Positions 48,310 to 61,600 of a DNA stretch of 64,000 bases are shown here, in pieces; position 1 is the stretch's first letter; each line of letters starts with the position of its first letter. The notes under the pieces were generated by a model. It saw only the letters and a program-made list of their open reading frames with translations. It had not been told where the DNA came from and did no database searches. The position numbers and the translations under genes are program-made. The stretch is from Urechis unicinctus (taxonomy: Eukaryota > Annelida > Polychaeta > Xenopneusta > Urechidae): the NCBI GenBank assembly GCA_034190875.2, contig CM067346.1, forward strand, positions 38,928,191 to 38,992,190. Direction: 5' to 3'.

Positions 48310-50509
48310 CTTTGATGTTTTTTTCGCTGCAGCCGCTTGACAAACAAAAACTATATGTTCGTTTATCCTGATTCCAGATCTGACCGATGTCAATAGATTC
48401 CATGCATGCAAAACTTGAATTTCAAGTCATGTGTACAACCGGTGGTTGATTCCCAACTCTTAAACCTGACGCTTGTGGGATATTTTCACTTTCTTCGACT
48501 TGTGCTTAAAGAAAATAAGCAAAATATTACGTTCAGGGGAAATATATATTATTTATTATCAGAACCCAGAGTAGCTGTAAATTATGATGGTTCATTCTCT
48601 CTAAACTGAGTGCCTATTCAAACCACATTCTTGAATTAAGCCATTGTTGAAATAACGTAACTGTAACTTGAATGACCAAATAAAGGCATATTATTACCAC
48701 CGCAATATACCCACTAGTAGACAATGTTTTGAAATATTAACTGTGTTGGTTTGAATCCACTGTTAATTGCATGTAGGCTGATACAACAATGATATCATTT
48801 TGACATAAGAATTTAACTCATGAAAATTAACCTTAACATGTATTTAGCAATTGAATCCGTTGGATTAATTTAAAGTTTAACAACTTCCTATTTTTCAATG
48901 AGCTAGGTAAGACATTCATGAGATCGATATGATGGGAACATCTCTTGATACACTCCTCGTAATCATTACAGTTACCTAGTGTAAACAATTTTCAAGCAAT
49001 AAATACGAGCTTCTGCAATATGGGCGTGAACGGCAACAAATGCAACTGTTTGATGCGTTGTCAGACATGCGCCATTATTTCAAAGATGTGAATTCAAGAA
49101 TCTGCAATGAATTTATAAACAGCGGATTTTAAAAAGGTCAAGGTTGGATGAGGAATTCTTCGTCGTCAGTGAAAACAAATGTTGTTATCGTGTTGTTTTC
49201 TTTTAGAACCATAGCAGTGTATAACATTTTCTTAACGAAATATGTCGAAGGGGTAAGATTTATTTCAAAACGTCGTTGCAAAATATATTTTACCACAACT
49301 TATTCTAGAATTGGTCGTGTGGCTCATTTTCCCATATATTACCATTTTATCGCTCAAATCAGCCTGTCGGAATAATCGGTAATCAGTGACATCGGTGCTC
49401 AGTGATTTCGGCCTGCTGTTAGAGTATATTACATACTGATTGTGTGTAATAAGATATTGACAACTGCGATGATTTTCAAATAAGACATTGTCATAGTTAA
49501 GGTTATTATCCATCATGTTTTACGTAGCCCAAAAAACCAACGTCAGGTTCTATTTATCACCTTGTCGGTCCAACAGTTTAAGCTAAATTTTTTGGTCGAT
49601 GCATTCGATTAACCCAGAACTCACCACTTTTTTCACGAAATATGCATGTTCTGACGAGTTTCGGGCGATCAGTGTCGAAAGTTATTATCTAATTCGGTTC
49701 GAGATAATGTTTCATATTCCTATCGTCTGCGGAAAACTATATTTTCGATAACTTTCAAAGTTTACCGGTGATATTTTCTTCCGAAATACAAGCGCAGAGG
49801 ACGATATCCCAGACAGCCCCAGAAACTTCCGATGTAAATAAGGCGGTGAGAACATAGGCAAAAACTATAGCTGATAATTCCTGTCGCCTTTTCCCCAGGT
49901 TTTCGTTGGTTTCTTCGTGATTCGGTGTGGTATTTGTGCGACAGTGAATGTTAGTGGCCTTTTTTACATGTTAGACAAGGTCATTTTAGCTTTTAGCTTC
50001 GTGCCACAAATAGTCCCTGTGAACCCGCGTCTTGCGAGTAGTCTCGCCTATGTTCCAATTGGTGAATGCTCCCGCTGGTCAGTTTCCGCCACCCTACCGC
50101 CATGTTGCCAAGTCGGGCTCAGATATTACCGTTTGGTGTGTTTTAGGCCAAAATACTTATTTACAGGATACTGTTGTTGCTGAAATTCAGCTTCTGGTCC
50201 TATAAATGTTTGGTGAGTTGATTTTATTAGCTAAAACTAGGTAAAGCAGCGGAACTCTTGATGATTCCGTTGACCTATGCCGGGAATATGCGTTGGACGC
50301 CAGAACTAAGAGGGAGTGCATGCATCACTCCCGTACTTAGTTCGAAAGAGCTAGTTTTACGAGCTATATAATAAAGGTTAAAAACATATGTGCCACTGGC
50401 CACATGTTTTATGGTTATTTACAACTGTCATTTGTTTAAAATGGTCCGGACCACGCCTGCGCACAGCTACTGCAGCCTCATTGCTATGATACACATGGCA
50501 GCATGTGCT

Positions 50510-50800
50510 CATCGGTGATATCACCCCAACTGCAATCGTAATGGTAGTCCATGTCAACTGAATACATCACTCGTGGTGCAAATTGTTCATTACCAACAAA
50601 ACATGCACTGAAACCTAATAATAGGTTTTATATGTTCAAGGTATCTGATTTGTATTGTGGATATGTGTATTGCGTTGGGATCAGACATTGTAGAATGTCT
50701 ACACAGACTTCCTGAAGGGCTAATATGAAGAATGAATTTTCACATCTAAAAATGTTTATGAGCAAGTTGAGTTAGTTAACATGTGATATTTTGCCAAAAG
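50510..50800 (-). pseudogene. Decayed coding relic, family unknown (copy 2)
   Basis: Homologous to 32530-32760. On the minus strand EQFAPRVMYSVDMDYHYDC reads continuously, but stops interrupt both sides. Unrecognised, probably derived from a mobile element. Confidence 0.45.
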
Positions 50801-50934
50801 CGATTTATCCACCCGAATCAGGAGGCCAGAGAGGAAATTTGTGGTCAGGGCCCCTATACTCTCACCAATTTCGAACCCTAGTTTATAAAGAGTGTCTTAT
50901 ATACAAGATTTTGAAAACATCAGTGGACAGACAA

Positions 50935-51930
50935 GAAAAACAAGAGGCCCATGGGAGCCATCTGGGAACTTGGCGAACTGCATCCAAATAATTACCGAAT
51001 CTGGCCACAATTGACCAAAATGGGCCAAAATTTACCTAAGTTATCATGGTACAAATCAGATAATATCAAGGATTGCGGCAAAGCTATCGTGACCGGAAGT
51101 GACGCCATCGACATCCAGAATATTTAAGGATACGTCTTAGTATGTCTCGGTGAACATGTAAACCAATTTTTATTACCATCGGACATGTATTGACTGTTTT
51201 ATAAGCGTTCGAAATATTCATGAAACTTTGTTGCCATTTGGACCGATACGACGATTTTGGTTGGTTGGCCACACATGTAATTAGAAAAAGTTTGCAATTG
51301 GAATGAGCTACAAAATGGTGTAAACTTTGTAACGATCCGACTATTATTAAGGGAGTAATTCGAGATACTAATTTTTCACTTAATCGATGACCTTGACCTT
51401 AGCGGATCACAAAAAAATTATATCTGATAGGCGCTCAACAAATTCATGAAACTTTTGTTACCATTTGGACCGATACCACTTTTTTTCGACCTTAGGCGCT
51501 TGGGAAAACCGTTGGTTGGATGGCCACATATGTCATTAGAAAAAGTTTGCTATTTGAATGAGCTACACGATGGTGTAAACGTGGTAACAATCCGACCATT
51601 ATTAGCAGAGTTATTCGAGATACTAGTTTTCCACTTATTCGATGACCTTGACCTTAGTTTTGGGTCAAGGTCAAAACAGAACATCTCGGTTCTGCTCATC
51701 ATTGACGCCTAAAGATTGGTGAAAAAAAAAATGGGAAAATTAAAAAAATTGCGACCTGTATCGTGTAACAAAAAAAGAGTTACAAACATACATACATACA
51801 TACATACATACGTACGTACGTACGTACGTACGTACGTACAAACCGGGGTGATCGCTATAACTTGGCAAATGCGCCAAGTTAATAACACATTCAAAACACA
51901 AATCCTCCAGGAAACTAAGCAAATCACTTA
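50935..51930 (+). repeat. Interspersed element with tandem units and CATA/CGTA tail
   Basis: Starts around ACAAGAGGCCCATGGGAGCC. It holds two homologous units of about 190-220 bases (51218-51408 and 51442-51660, both with ATTTGGACCGATAC, TTAGAAAAAGTTTGC and CGATGACCTTGACCTTAG), then a GTTACAAACATACATA microsatellite and a GGGGTGATCGCTATAACTTGG end. Similar tails are common in mollusc repeats as I recall them. The superfamily is not determined. Confidence 0.6.
51786..51839. repeat. (CATA)n/(CGTA)n microsatellite
   Basis: Six CATA units followed by about seven CGTA units. Confidence 0.95.
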
Positions 51931-52511
51931 AGGTACATAAAATATGTAATTAAAGAAAAGAAAACTATAGTTTCTTTTAAATATTATATCACATATCTTG
52001 AAGACTAGTTAAAGAGACTGTTCAGCCCCATATAAGGCAATCAGGGATCATCTCGTTATTACATTACTACGATTAACGCAGACGTAAGTAATAACATCTT
52101 CTAATTTGTGCCGCAAAGTCTACATGATGGAAAGTTTTAAACATTATTATTTGACTGGAAATATTCATGATCTACTGTGGAAATCTGTTTTATTCAGTTA
52201 TGTCGTTCCATCAATAAAGGTGCCTCCCTAAAACCATGAACCACGCGAATGTTAGCTGTAAATCATAACGTGCTCTGAATTTTCCTCGCTATCGATGTGT
52301 ATTCTTCCGCTTAAGTTACATAATGTAGATTTTATAAAATCTTCACTCATTCAAGATGTGGGCATCATTGTGCACACATTAGACCGACAAGCAGGAAGGG
52401 TAATGTCTGACAACATAAATGGCGACAGCAGAAGTATCTTTTTTCTGAGACCACAGCGCCGCGTAGCGACTGAAAGTCTGAAAACTTAACATTTTTGGTT
52501 TCCAAGGTGCG

Positions 52512-52536
52512 GTTGCCAAGCAGCTTGCTAGGCAAC
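52512..52536. promoter_or_regulatory. RFX X-box-like inverted repeat upstream of DYNC2LI1
   Basis: GTTGCC and GGCAAC are inverted half-sites at the two ends of this segment; the tighter 3' part CTTGCTAGGCAAC resembles the X-box GTTNCC-N-GGNAAC with mismatches. RFX/DAF-19 X-boxes drive ciliary genes including the dynein-2 light intermediate chain (known in C. elegans as xbx-1). It lies 78 bases before the first coding exon I can see, but the true first exon is unresolved, so function is inference. Confidence 0.4.
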
Positions 52537-52613
52537 CTCGTTCCAAATATGGGACTGAACAGTCTCTTTAATTTCTAAGAACTCAAGGATAAAAAATATG
52601 CATCTCTTTGCAG

Positions 52614-55600
52614 AGATAAAACTCTGTGGGACCTTGCCATCAAGCAAGTGGAAGAATCCGAAGGCAAGTGTAGTTTTGTAACATTATTATGCAATGTGTT
52701 AAGTAATCTGATAATATTTTGAATTTTGATTAGTTCTTTATCACCATGTTTCAGCCAATGAACAAAGGGGCGAAGAAAAGTCTGTTGTATTTGTTGGAAG
52801 CAAGAATTGTGTAAGTTTCATTAAATAAACTTTGATATGTGTTTCAAACATCTCTCTTCTTTTGTTTGAGAGAAAAACATTTTGATATCTGGGACTCATT
52901 ATCAAAGTGATCCTTGCAGGGAAAGACCTCTATAATATTGAGATTTTTGGACCGCGATGAAATACCTAAACCTACAACAGCACTCGAATACACGTTTGGA
53001 AGGAAAGCCAAAGGCCACAATCTGGTTTGTAATCAAAACATTTGACAACCACTTGAACTAAGCAATGGTAATGGAGTGATATATTCTTTTGTCTTACTGC
53101 TTTTAAACAAAGTAAATCACAAGTATGAACAATTATGCATTTCTCCTTTTGGTTTTCAGGCAAAAGATGTTGCTCATATATGGGAGCTAGGAGGTGGTAC
53201 TTGGTTGTCCAAACTTGTTGAAATTCCTGTCAATGCTGATAGTCTTATGTAAGTGAAAGTGACATTTTGACATTGATATTGACCCAATGCCTGAAGTCAT
53301 CAAAAGGGCTCTTTGACATTATAATTGTGATATCATTTGCATTTCCCCCCAGGAACACTAGTCTCATTCTTGCATTGGATTTATCAAAGCCCGAGGAGAT
53401 TTGGATAACTTTGGAAACATGGATCAAGCAGCTCCGATCAAGGATTGACAATCTTGTGGCTGAGATCAGGGTATCTGAGCCAGATATAAAGGACAAACTG
53501 AAACAGATGACGTGGGCACGGTTGGGGGAAGTCCATGTCGTGAGCAATTTTGTCTTGATAATCATTCGTAGTCTATATTTTGTGCCAAAGTTGGTTTTCT
53601 TCTATGTTTCCAAGAATAAAACATTCAAAGGGGATTTATTCTACAGTACACTCCATTGACAAGCTTTTGTGATCATACCATAAACTTGCCACTACATTGT
53701 TACATTTTGTGAATACACAGGATAAAGACATGCTGGATCCCTTCCCAATTCCTCTTGTCATCATCGGTACAAAGTATGATATTTATCAGGTCAGTCTCAT
53801 CATCTTGTTTTATACATTGTTGATATATAATAATCAATGTACAAGACAATAATTTAATCAACCACCACAGTTGTTTTTTTTCCTGAAGATACATTCATGA
53901 TGATGTTGATGAATCTAAATATGTGCTAATATAACACAAAAATGTTTGGTGTGTCTTAGGACTTTGACTCTGAGAAGCGGAAAGTAATTTGCAAAACACT
54001 GCGGTTTGTGGCTCATATGTATGGAGCTCAATTATTGGTGAATAAAGCTTCATCCAATATCAACAGACATGTACATATATGTAAACAAATCATACATGAC
54101 CATATTATTTTCACGTTATGCTGTGATACTCAGCATTTATCAGGTCCTTTGCTGCTTTACTCTAAAAAGAATGTCATCAGATCAATTGATGTAACAAACA
54201 GCCAGTGAACACTTCAGTGTTTGGGTCTGTTCAGAGATATGGAAGTGTGTTTCTCTAATTTGTTTGACAATTTGGGCAAGATGTCCTTATCGTTATTACA
54301 TAGAATGATGCCATGCAGGTGCAGGGTTTCTACTTCATATTTTAAGAGTACTCTTAAAGCCCGAGTGCTGAAATAAACCCAAAGGCACACATCCTCTCTG
54401 CTCTCCATCTGTGCTTTCTATAGTCGTTCTGTGCAAAAGAATCATATTATACACAATAAGTTAACAAGAGAAACAGATCTGTGGATCTTTTTAGAGAGAA
54501 AAAAATTGTTCGTGGGATGTTATGACAGAGTTTTATTTGTACTTTGCTTTTAAGTTTACAAGTGTTAAGCTTGATGCCATGATGAACAAAGCCAGAGCTG
54601 TTATCAGTAACCTTGTCTTTGGCACTACTGCCAGGTGAGTAATCCAGTGCATTTCATTGGTAATTCCACTTTACTATGGATACATGGATACACCTAAGTT
54701 GTTTGCGTATTTTTAGGCAAACAGTTAATTTCATAGTTCTGCCAATGTTCTGCTATAGTCTATGATTTTGCTTTCAGCAAAACAGTTCAATTGGAGCACA
54801 ACAAGCCATTGTTAATTCCAGCGGGAAATGATTCACTACAGCAAATAGGTAAGGACATTCAGTAAAGACTACTTATAATGCTTTGTTTATGGATATAACT
54901 GTACATACAGTAGGTATACTTAAAAATTGGCTCTGATATAGAACGTTCTGTTCTTACAACTGTTTAGATGAGGTCTTTATTCTTGTTGCCATGGTATTAA
55001 TGAAATTGTTTCAACACATTGGCCATCAATCATCAAAATGATGTGTATTTTTTTCAAACCCAAGATCTATGTTTTCTGCACTCTGACATCACTTCAGTAT
55101 AAAATTGCTCAGGCCTTCATTGAATTATCCAGGAAGCCCCCCTCTAGCTGATGGGGATCTTGGAAGGGTTACTGCAAAAACACCTTTTGAACTCTGGAAA
55201 ACAGCCTACACAGCGTTTTTCCCTCAGCAGGTGTTTTGTAGTTAATATCTGTTAATCTCATACAGCGTTGACAGAATGGTTTTGTCCTTTGACTTGAATT
55301 TGGTTATCTATTACTTATTCATTTTTGTAAATCCCCATTTTATTCAGAATATCGTTGACCCTTCACTGGTTGAAGATCCTGCAAAAGACCCACAGTATGC
55401 TGAATCAACTGTAGATGCCATGCGGGTCCAGAAAAATGAGGTATTTCTATATAAAAAAAAACCTCACCTCCGGTCACTAATTGTTAACTCTCTTTGTGCG
55501 ATATTGCTACACACATTTCGGTTTACAACCGATTGAATTTTGTCATTCATCGCATCTCTCGTTCACCACACGATCTAGGCAAAGAAACTCCGCCTCTGAC

Positions 55601-58600
55601 GGCGCCGCGCTATTTACTACTTTCGATCTCACATCCACCCAAGGTGGCATCAGATCATCAAAACACCAGGGGCGAGTGCCTTGTCTACACACTAATTGGC
55701 CTATGCACTTGCGCCAACTACTGACTAGGCCACACAGCACGTGGGATTCTGCTGTCGTTCACTTTTAACCTTTCATCGTGCGCTTGAACGGGAAGGTTAT
55801 TTTTCTAGTCACTCCCAGATTAGAATTCCGTTTCTATATTGCTTGTCACAGAAAATTGTTTGTGCTTTGTGTGTTCTTGCTGACTTTATTGTCGGGAAAT
55901 GACTTAATCATGCAAGGGCTGGCTCGTTGTGGACATTCTGTCTTTAGTTGGAACAAGGAGTAATATGGTTGGGACGAATAAGAGTTGTGTGTTTCGTGTC
56001 GCAAGACGAAATGTTCGAAAGATTTGCCATGTGACGTTTGTTCAGGTTTGACTAGTTCTTAATGGAATCAAACGGAGGCCGTTAAGTTTCACAGGGATGC
56101 TAAGCGGCGGAAGAAGTGAGGAGCTTGTGTGAGATACTAGATTTCTTAATTAACCTGAAAAAGATCCTAACTGATTCCAAAGCAGAGGTTCCAAATTTTA
56201 GGAATTCTGTTCAATTTGGGGATTCCAAGAGTGTTACTATCCCTGTCAATGCGACAAATTGCTTCAGCTCGATTCGTTGCCTTCTCAAAACAGTCTTTGC
56301 AGCTCGAATTTGCATATCAGACCTTTTCAGTGGCACCTGCAGAAACATTGGAATCCGTCTCGGGAATCCTTGCAATAAATGATACATATGTCCAAGGAAC
56401 TCAACAATACGATTGGATGGTGGATGAGGGGGGAAAAAATACCTTCTGGGCGACCCTGTGGGTCCGGGTGTAGAATAGGCCCACTGTATTCTTAAGCATG
56501 TCGTGAGGAGCGACTAATAGGGGGTAACCTGTTGGCTGTGGGTTGCGACTCGTGCCAGTGGGCAATGGGATCCAGGTGTTTGAGAAGTGTGGTCCTAACG
56601 AGGGACATATCTTTAACACTCCCCCTGTGGGTGCGGGGTTAGGATAGGCCCACTGTATCCTCCTGCATGTGGTAAGAGGCGACTAATAGGGGGCAACCTG
56701 TTGGCCGTGGGTTGCGACTCGTGTCGGCGGACAATGGGATCCAAGTGGTTGAGTGGAGCGGTTCTTTTGAGGGCCATATCCAGATATCTGCAACACACCA
56801 CACTGGTCCGGATTTCACCTTGACGAGAGGCTGCAATGGCCTGGTCCAGTCAATCGGCTTGTGGTGACTTGCCCTTGGATAATCGTTTTCCATCTCCATT
56901 TTCATTTATCCTAGAAGGCGGCTGCTTAATCAGGTCAATCCTATATATGAACCTTTCTTGGCACCATATAACACATGAGTGTTGGTGTGCCGTTAAACCC
57001 TATACTTACCTTACCTAACCTTACCATATCTTTAACACACCAATATGGCCCTGATCTCGCCTAGATGAGAGGCTGGAATGGTCTGGTCCAGTCACTCGGC
57101 TGGTGGTGACTTGCCCTAGGATATTCGTTTTTTACATTTTTATTATTTCAATCTCCATTGAGGCAGCGGAGAGAACAGTTGCTACTCATAGATCATCTAC
57201 AACAGCTTGGCACAATAGCAAAGGTAAAGGCTTTTTGAATGGTGTACAGGAAAAGCGATGGAGCCAACACTCATTTCGGTTCCACAGGCGGTAGATTTTT
57301 TCCTGTAAGCGTGCTACGTTATTCCTCAGTGGTTGAATTTGGGTCTGATGCTTCTCTGACAGCATTAATTAAGTCATTCTTATGACCCCATTTACTCTTT
57401 CCTGATTCAACCGCTGACAATGAAAAGTGAACTTCAGCGGAATCCACATGCTGCATGGGTTAGTTGGCGCAGGCGCATTGGGCAATTCGTGTGATGATCA
57501 AGAGATGTGAGGGACGACAAAAATTCAATAGGTTGTGGACCATGATATGCGTAGCAATATCGCGCAAGAAGATATTAGCAATCACTAACCAGAGGCGAGG
57601 TTTTTATTTTAAAGAAGTTTGTTTTAATTAAGAACAACAAGTTTTCTTGCTATGCAGTAAAGCCACACCTACTCTTTGAGTCAATCATGTATATTTGTAT
57701 TGCTGAGATGCGTCAACTGCATAGATTCCAAAATAATGAGACTGACCTTGTGGTGATGTAGCATTTTCATTTACAAGTAATGACCACATTAAAAACCACT
57801 TCATACAGATGATGTGGAAAAAATGGTCACTAATCTTCCTGGATACATGCTATCATTGTTGCGCATCAAACAATACAGTGTTGATACTTTATCAATAATC
57901 TTTTTCAAGAGTTGCCCAATCAGCCAGTGAGAAATAAATGGTAATGTCACACTTACTGCAAGGCGGTGCAACCAGTATTTGTGATGCAGGCAATGTGCAT
58001 ATATTGATATTTCTTTTTAAGAGATCCATTTACGTGGAACCAATGTTCAATGTGTCAGGAGCTTGAGAGATATCGCCGATTAGCTGAAAGGAGGATGAGA
58101 GAAGCTGCTCGTATGGCAGAAGGTTTGGCATAACTGTCAACAACATCGCCACAGCATTGATATTTTTTTTCATTCTTAATGCATCGGAGAAATGATCTCA
58201 ATAGATTGAGCCATGGTTTGTAACATTACCGCAACCTACATTCATCAAAATTCGGATCAGGTTCCAGTCTGCAATCACTTTGGCATACATGTCAGCAACA
58301 TATCACATTACCGAATGGTTTTCGACAGTGAATGTTTATTTAGATGTTTATGTCATGTTTATTCTTCTAACATTCGTCTAGATATTGGAATTTTCAAATG
58401 ATGTCTCTTTAAGCCTATGTCATATTCAAGTATAATAAAATATTGTTCAGTACCTGGTCTTGGCCAATTATCTTCCATATCTAAACTGCCATATATTGCA
58501 TTCCTATCTGATGCACAGGTTTTAATTTTTCATTTATTTTATGAATTTTTAAAATCCATATATACATGGCTATTGCTCACTGAATGATATCGGTTGCCTG

Positions 58601-61600
58601 AGGACAGGCTCTTGAGTCACAAAATACCCCTCCACTCCAGCTTCTTATGTGCAAACACGTACACAAGTCGGAACATTATATTTTGACTTGAGTGGCCAGA
58701 CGAGGAATATTTAGGACTTGAGTGCCTGTGTATGCAGGACCAGTAGACAGACAGACTTACACCAGTCACAAGCGTAGAACTGTTATGAGCCTACCATCAG
58801 CCCACATGCAGTAGTATTATGCTAATATGATACATCCAATGAGTTGATAGCTTCGCCCGCGAAAATATGTGGAGACACTTCCATTGCTTTGTCATAGGAT
58901 TGATTCAGAGGCGTGGTTACCTCAACCAATTTGATGACTCCATGCCGATCTCTAGACGTTGGTCGCCCGGTGGGGTAGAATATGCGCACTGTATCCTTCT
59001 GCATGTCGTAAGAGGCGACTAATATGGGGCAACCTGTTGGCCGTGGGTTGCGACTCGTGTCGGTGAACAATGGGATCCATTGTTGAGGGGATTGGTGCTT
59101 TGAGGGTCATGTCTGCAACACACGTCTCTGAATGGCCTGATTCGGAATGGTCTGGTCCAGTCACTCGGCTGGTGGTGACTTGCCCTAGGATATTCGTTTT
59201 TTACATTTTTATTTTTTCAATCTCCATTGAGGCAGCGGAGAGAACAGTTGCTACTCATAGATCATCTACAACAGCTTGGCACAATAGCAATGGTAAAGGC
59301 TTTTTGAATGGTGTACAGGAAAAGCGATGGAGCCAACACTCATTTCGGTTCCACAGGCGGTAGATTTTTTCCTGTAAGCGTGCTACGTTATTCCTCAGTG
59401 GTTGAATTTGGGTCTGATGCTTCTCTGACAGCATTAATTAAGTCATTCTTATGACCCCATTTACTCTTTCCTGATTCAACCGCTGACAATGAAAAGTGAA
59501 CTTCAGCGGAATCCACATGCTGCATGGGTTAGTTGGCGCAGGCGCATTGGGCAATTCGTGTGATGATCAAGAGATGTGAGGGACGACAAAAATTCAATAG
59601 GTTGTGGACCATGATATGCGTAGCAATATCGCGCAAGAAGATATTAGCAATCACTAACCAGAGGCGAGGTTTTTATTTTAAAGAAGTTTGTTTTAATTAA
59701 GAACAACAAGTTTTCTTGCTATGCAGTAAAGCCACACCTACTCTTTGAGTCAATCATGTATATTTGTATTGCTGAGATGCGTCAACTGCATAGATTCCAA
59801 AATAATGAGACTGACCTTGTGGTGATGTAATGACCACATTAAAAACCACTTCATACAGATGATGTGAAAAAAATGGTCACTAATCTTCCTGGATACATGC
59901 TATCATTGTTGCGCATCAAACAATACAGTGTTGATACTTTATCAATAATCTTTTTCAAGAGTTGCCCAATCAGCCAGTGAGAAATAAATGGTAATGTCAC
60001 ACTTACTGCAAGGCGGTGCAACCAGTATTTGTGATGCAGGCAATGTGCATATATATTGATATTTCTTTTTAAGAGATCCATTTACGTGGAACCAATGTTC
60101 AATGTGTCAGGAGCTTGAGAGATATCGCCGATTAGCTGAAAGGAGGATGAGAGAAGCTGCTCGTATGGCAGAAGGTTTGGCATAACTGTCAACAACATCG
60201 CCACAGCATTGATATTTTTTTCATTCTGAATGCATCGGAGAAATGATCTCAATAGATTGAGCCATGGTTTGTAACATAACCGCAACCTACATTCATCAAA
60301 ATTCGGATCAGGTTCCAGTCTGATATCACTTTGGCATACATGTCAGCAACATATCACATTACCGAATGGTTTTCAAAAGTGAATGTTTATTTAGATGTTT
60401 ATGTCATGTTTATTCTTCTAACATTCGTCTAGATATTGGAATCTTTAAGCCTATGTCATATTCAAGTATAATAAAATATTGTTCAGTACCTGGTCTTGGC
60501 CAATTATCTTCCATATCTAAACTGCCATATATTGCATTCCTATCTGATGCACAGGTTTTAATTTTTCATTTATTTTATGAATTTTTAAAATCAATATATA
60601 CATGGCTATTGCTCACTGAATGATATCGGTTGCCTGAGGACAGGCTCTTGAGTCACAAAATACCCCTCCACTCCAGCTTCTTATGTGCAAACACGTACAC
60701 AAGTCGGAACATTATATTTTGACTTGAGTGGCCAGACGAGGAATATTTAGGACTTGAGTGCCTGTGTATGCAGGACCAGTAGACAGACAGACTTACACCA
60801 GTCACAAGCGTAGAACTGTTATGAGCCTACCATCAGCCCACATGCAGTAGTATTATGCTAATATGATACTTCCAATGAGTTGATAGCTTCGCCCGCGAAA
60901 ATATGTGGAGACACTTCCATTGCTTTGTCATAGGATTGATTCAGAGGCGTGGTTACCTCAACCAATTTGATGACTCCATGCCGATCTCTAGACGTTGGTC
61001 GCCCGGTGGGGTAGAATATGCGCACTGTATCCTTCTGCATGTCGTAAGAGGCGACTAATATGGGGCAACCTGTTGGCCGTGGGTTGCGACTCGTGTCGGT
61101 GAACAATGGGATCCATTGTTGAGGGGATTGGTGCTTTGAGGGTCATGTCTGCAACACACTTCTCTGAATGGCCTGATTCAGTCAAACGGCTGGTTGTAAC
61201 TTGCCTTAGGATAATCGTTTCCATTTTTATCTTTTCCATCTCCCTTTTCATTTATCCTAGAAGGCGGCTGCTTAATCATCTCAATCTTATCTATTAACCT
61301 TTCTTGGCACCATATAACACGTGAGTGTTGGTGTGCCGTTAAACCCTATACTTACCTTACTCTAGACGTTGGATCAACAGTCCCATGTGGTTTGATGATT
61401 TCATGGGATCGTCGCCTGATGACGGGTGTGTATCTCATTCATTTTCATTACCACCTCGCAACTTGACAGAGTGACCTCTTTTGGACAGCTATATAAACTC
61501 TTTAATGATAGATAGAGGATTGTAAACTGCGCGGACGCGATGAGAGGTGTACCGTTCCCAGATAACACAACGCCAGCGGCCCGCTGGTGGCTACCGTCGG

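Larger units (their letters stand above)
48310..52613. other. Spacer between KIFBP and DYNC2LI1, divergent promoters
   Basis: Both genes are transcribed away from this stretch. It must contain the KIFBP promoter (left) and the DYNC2LI1 promoter with its first exon (right, not identified). It also holds the second coding relic (50510-50800), a repeat element with tandem units (50935-51930) and the X-box-like motif. No other gene is supported. Confidence 0.5.

Noticed and set aside
48310..48411. N-terminal extension of KIFBP by 34 codons
   Set aside because: The extra residues are unlike the family, and the inner ATG begins the conserved region; treated as 5' UTR.
56454..56720. tRNA gene suggested by GGGTTGCGACTCG and the GAGGCGACTAA head
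   Set aside because: No full cloverleaf can be drawn; the sequence is the SINE head present in several copies.
57168..57221. Possible exon [18 protein letters not shown] with good splice signals, also present in the second tandem unit
   Set aside because: No match to DYNC2LI1, which is already contiguous without it. It begins where the truncated SINE ends and looks like chance splice-site and frame coincidence.
58021..58058. Upstream extension of the duplicated exon reading [11 protein letters not shown]
   Set aside because: The CAG acceptor at 58056-58058 gives the correct phase and the conserved ELERYRR directly; including the extension breaks the frame from the preceding exon.
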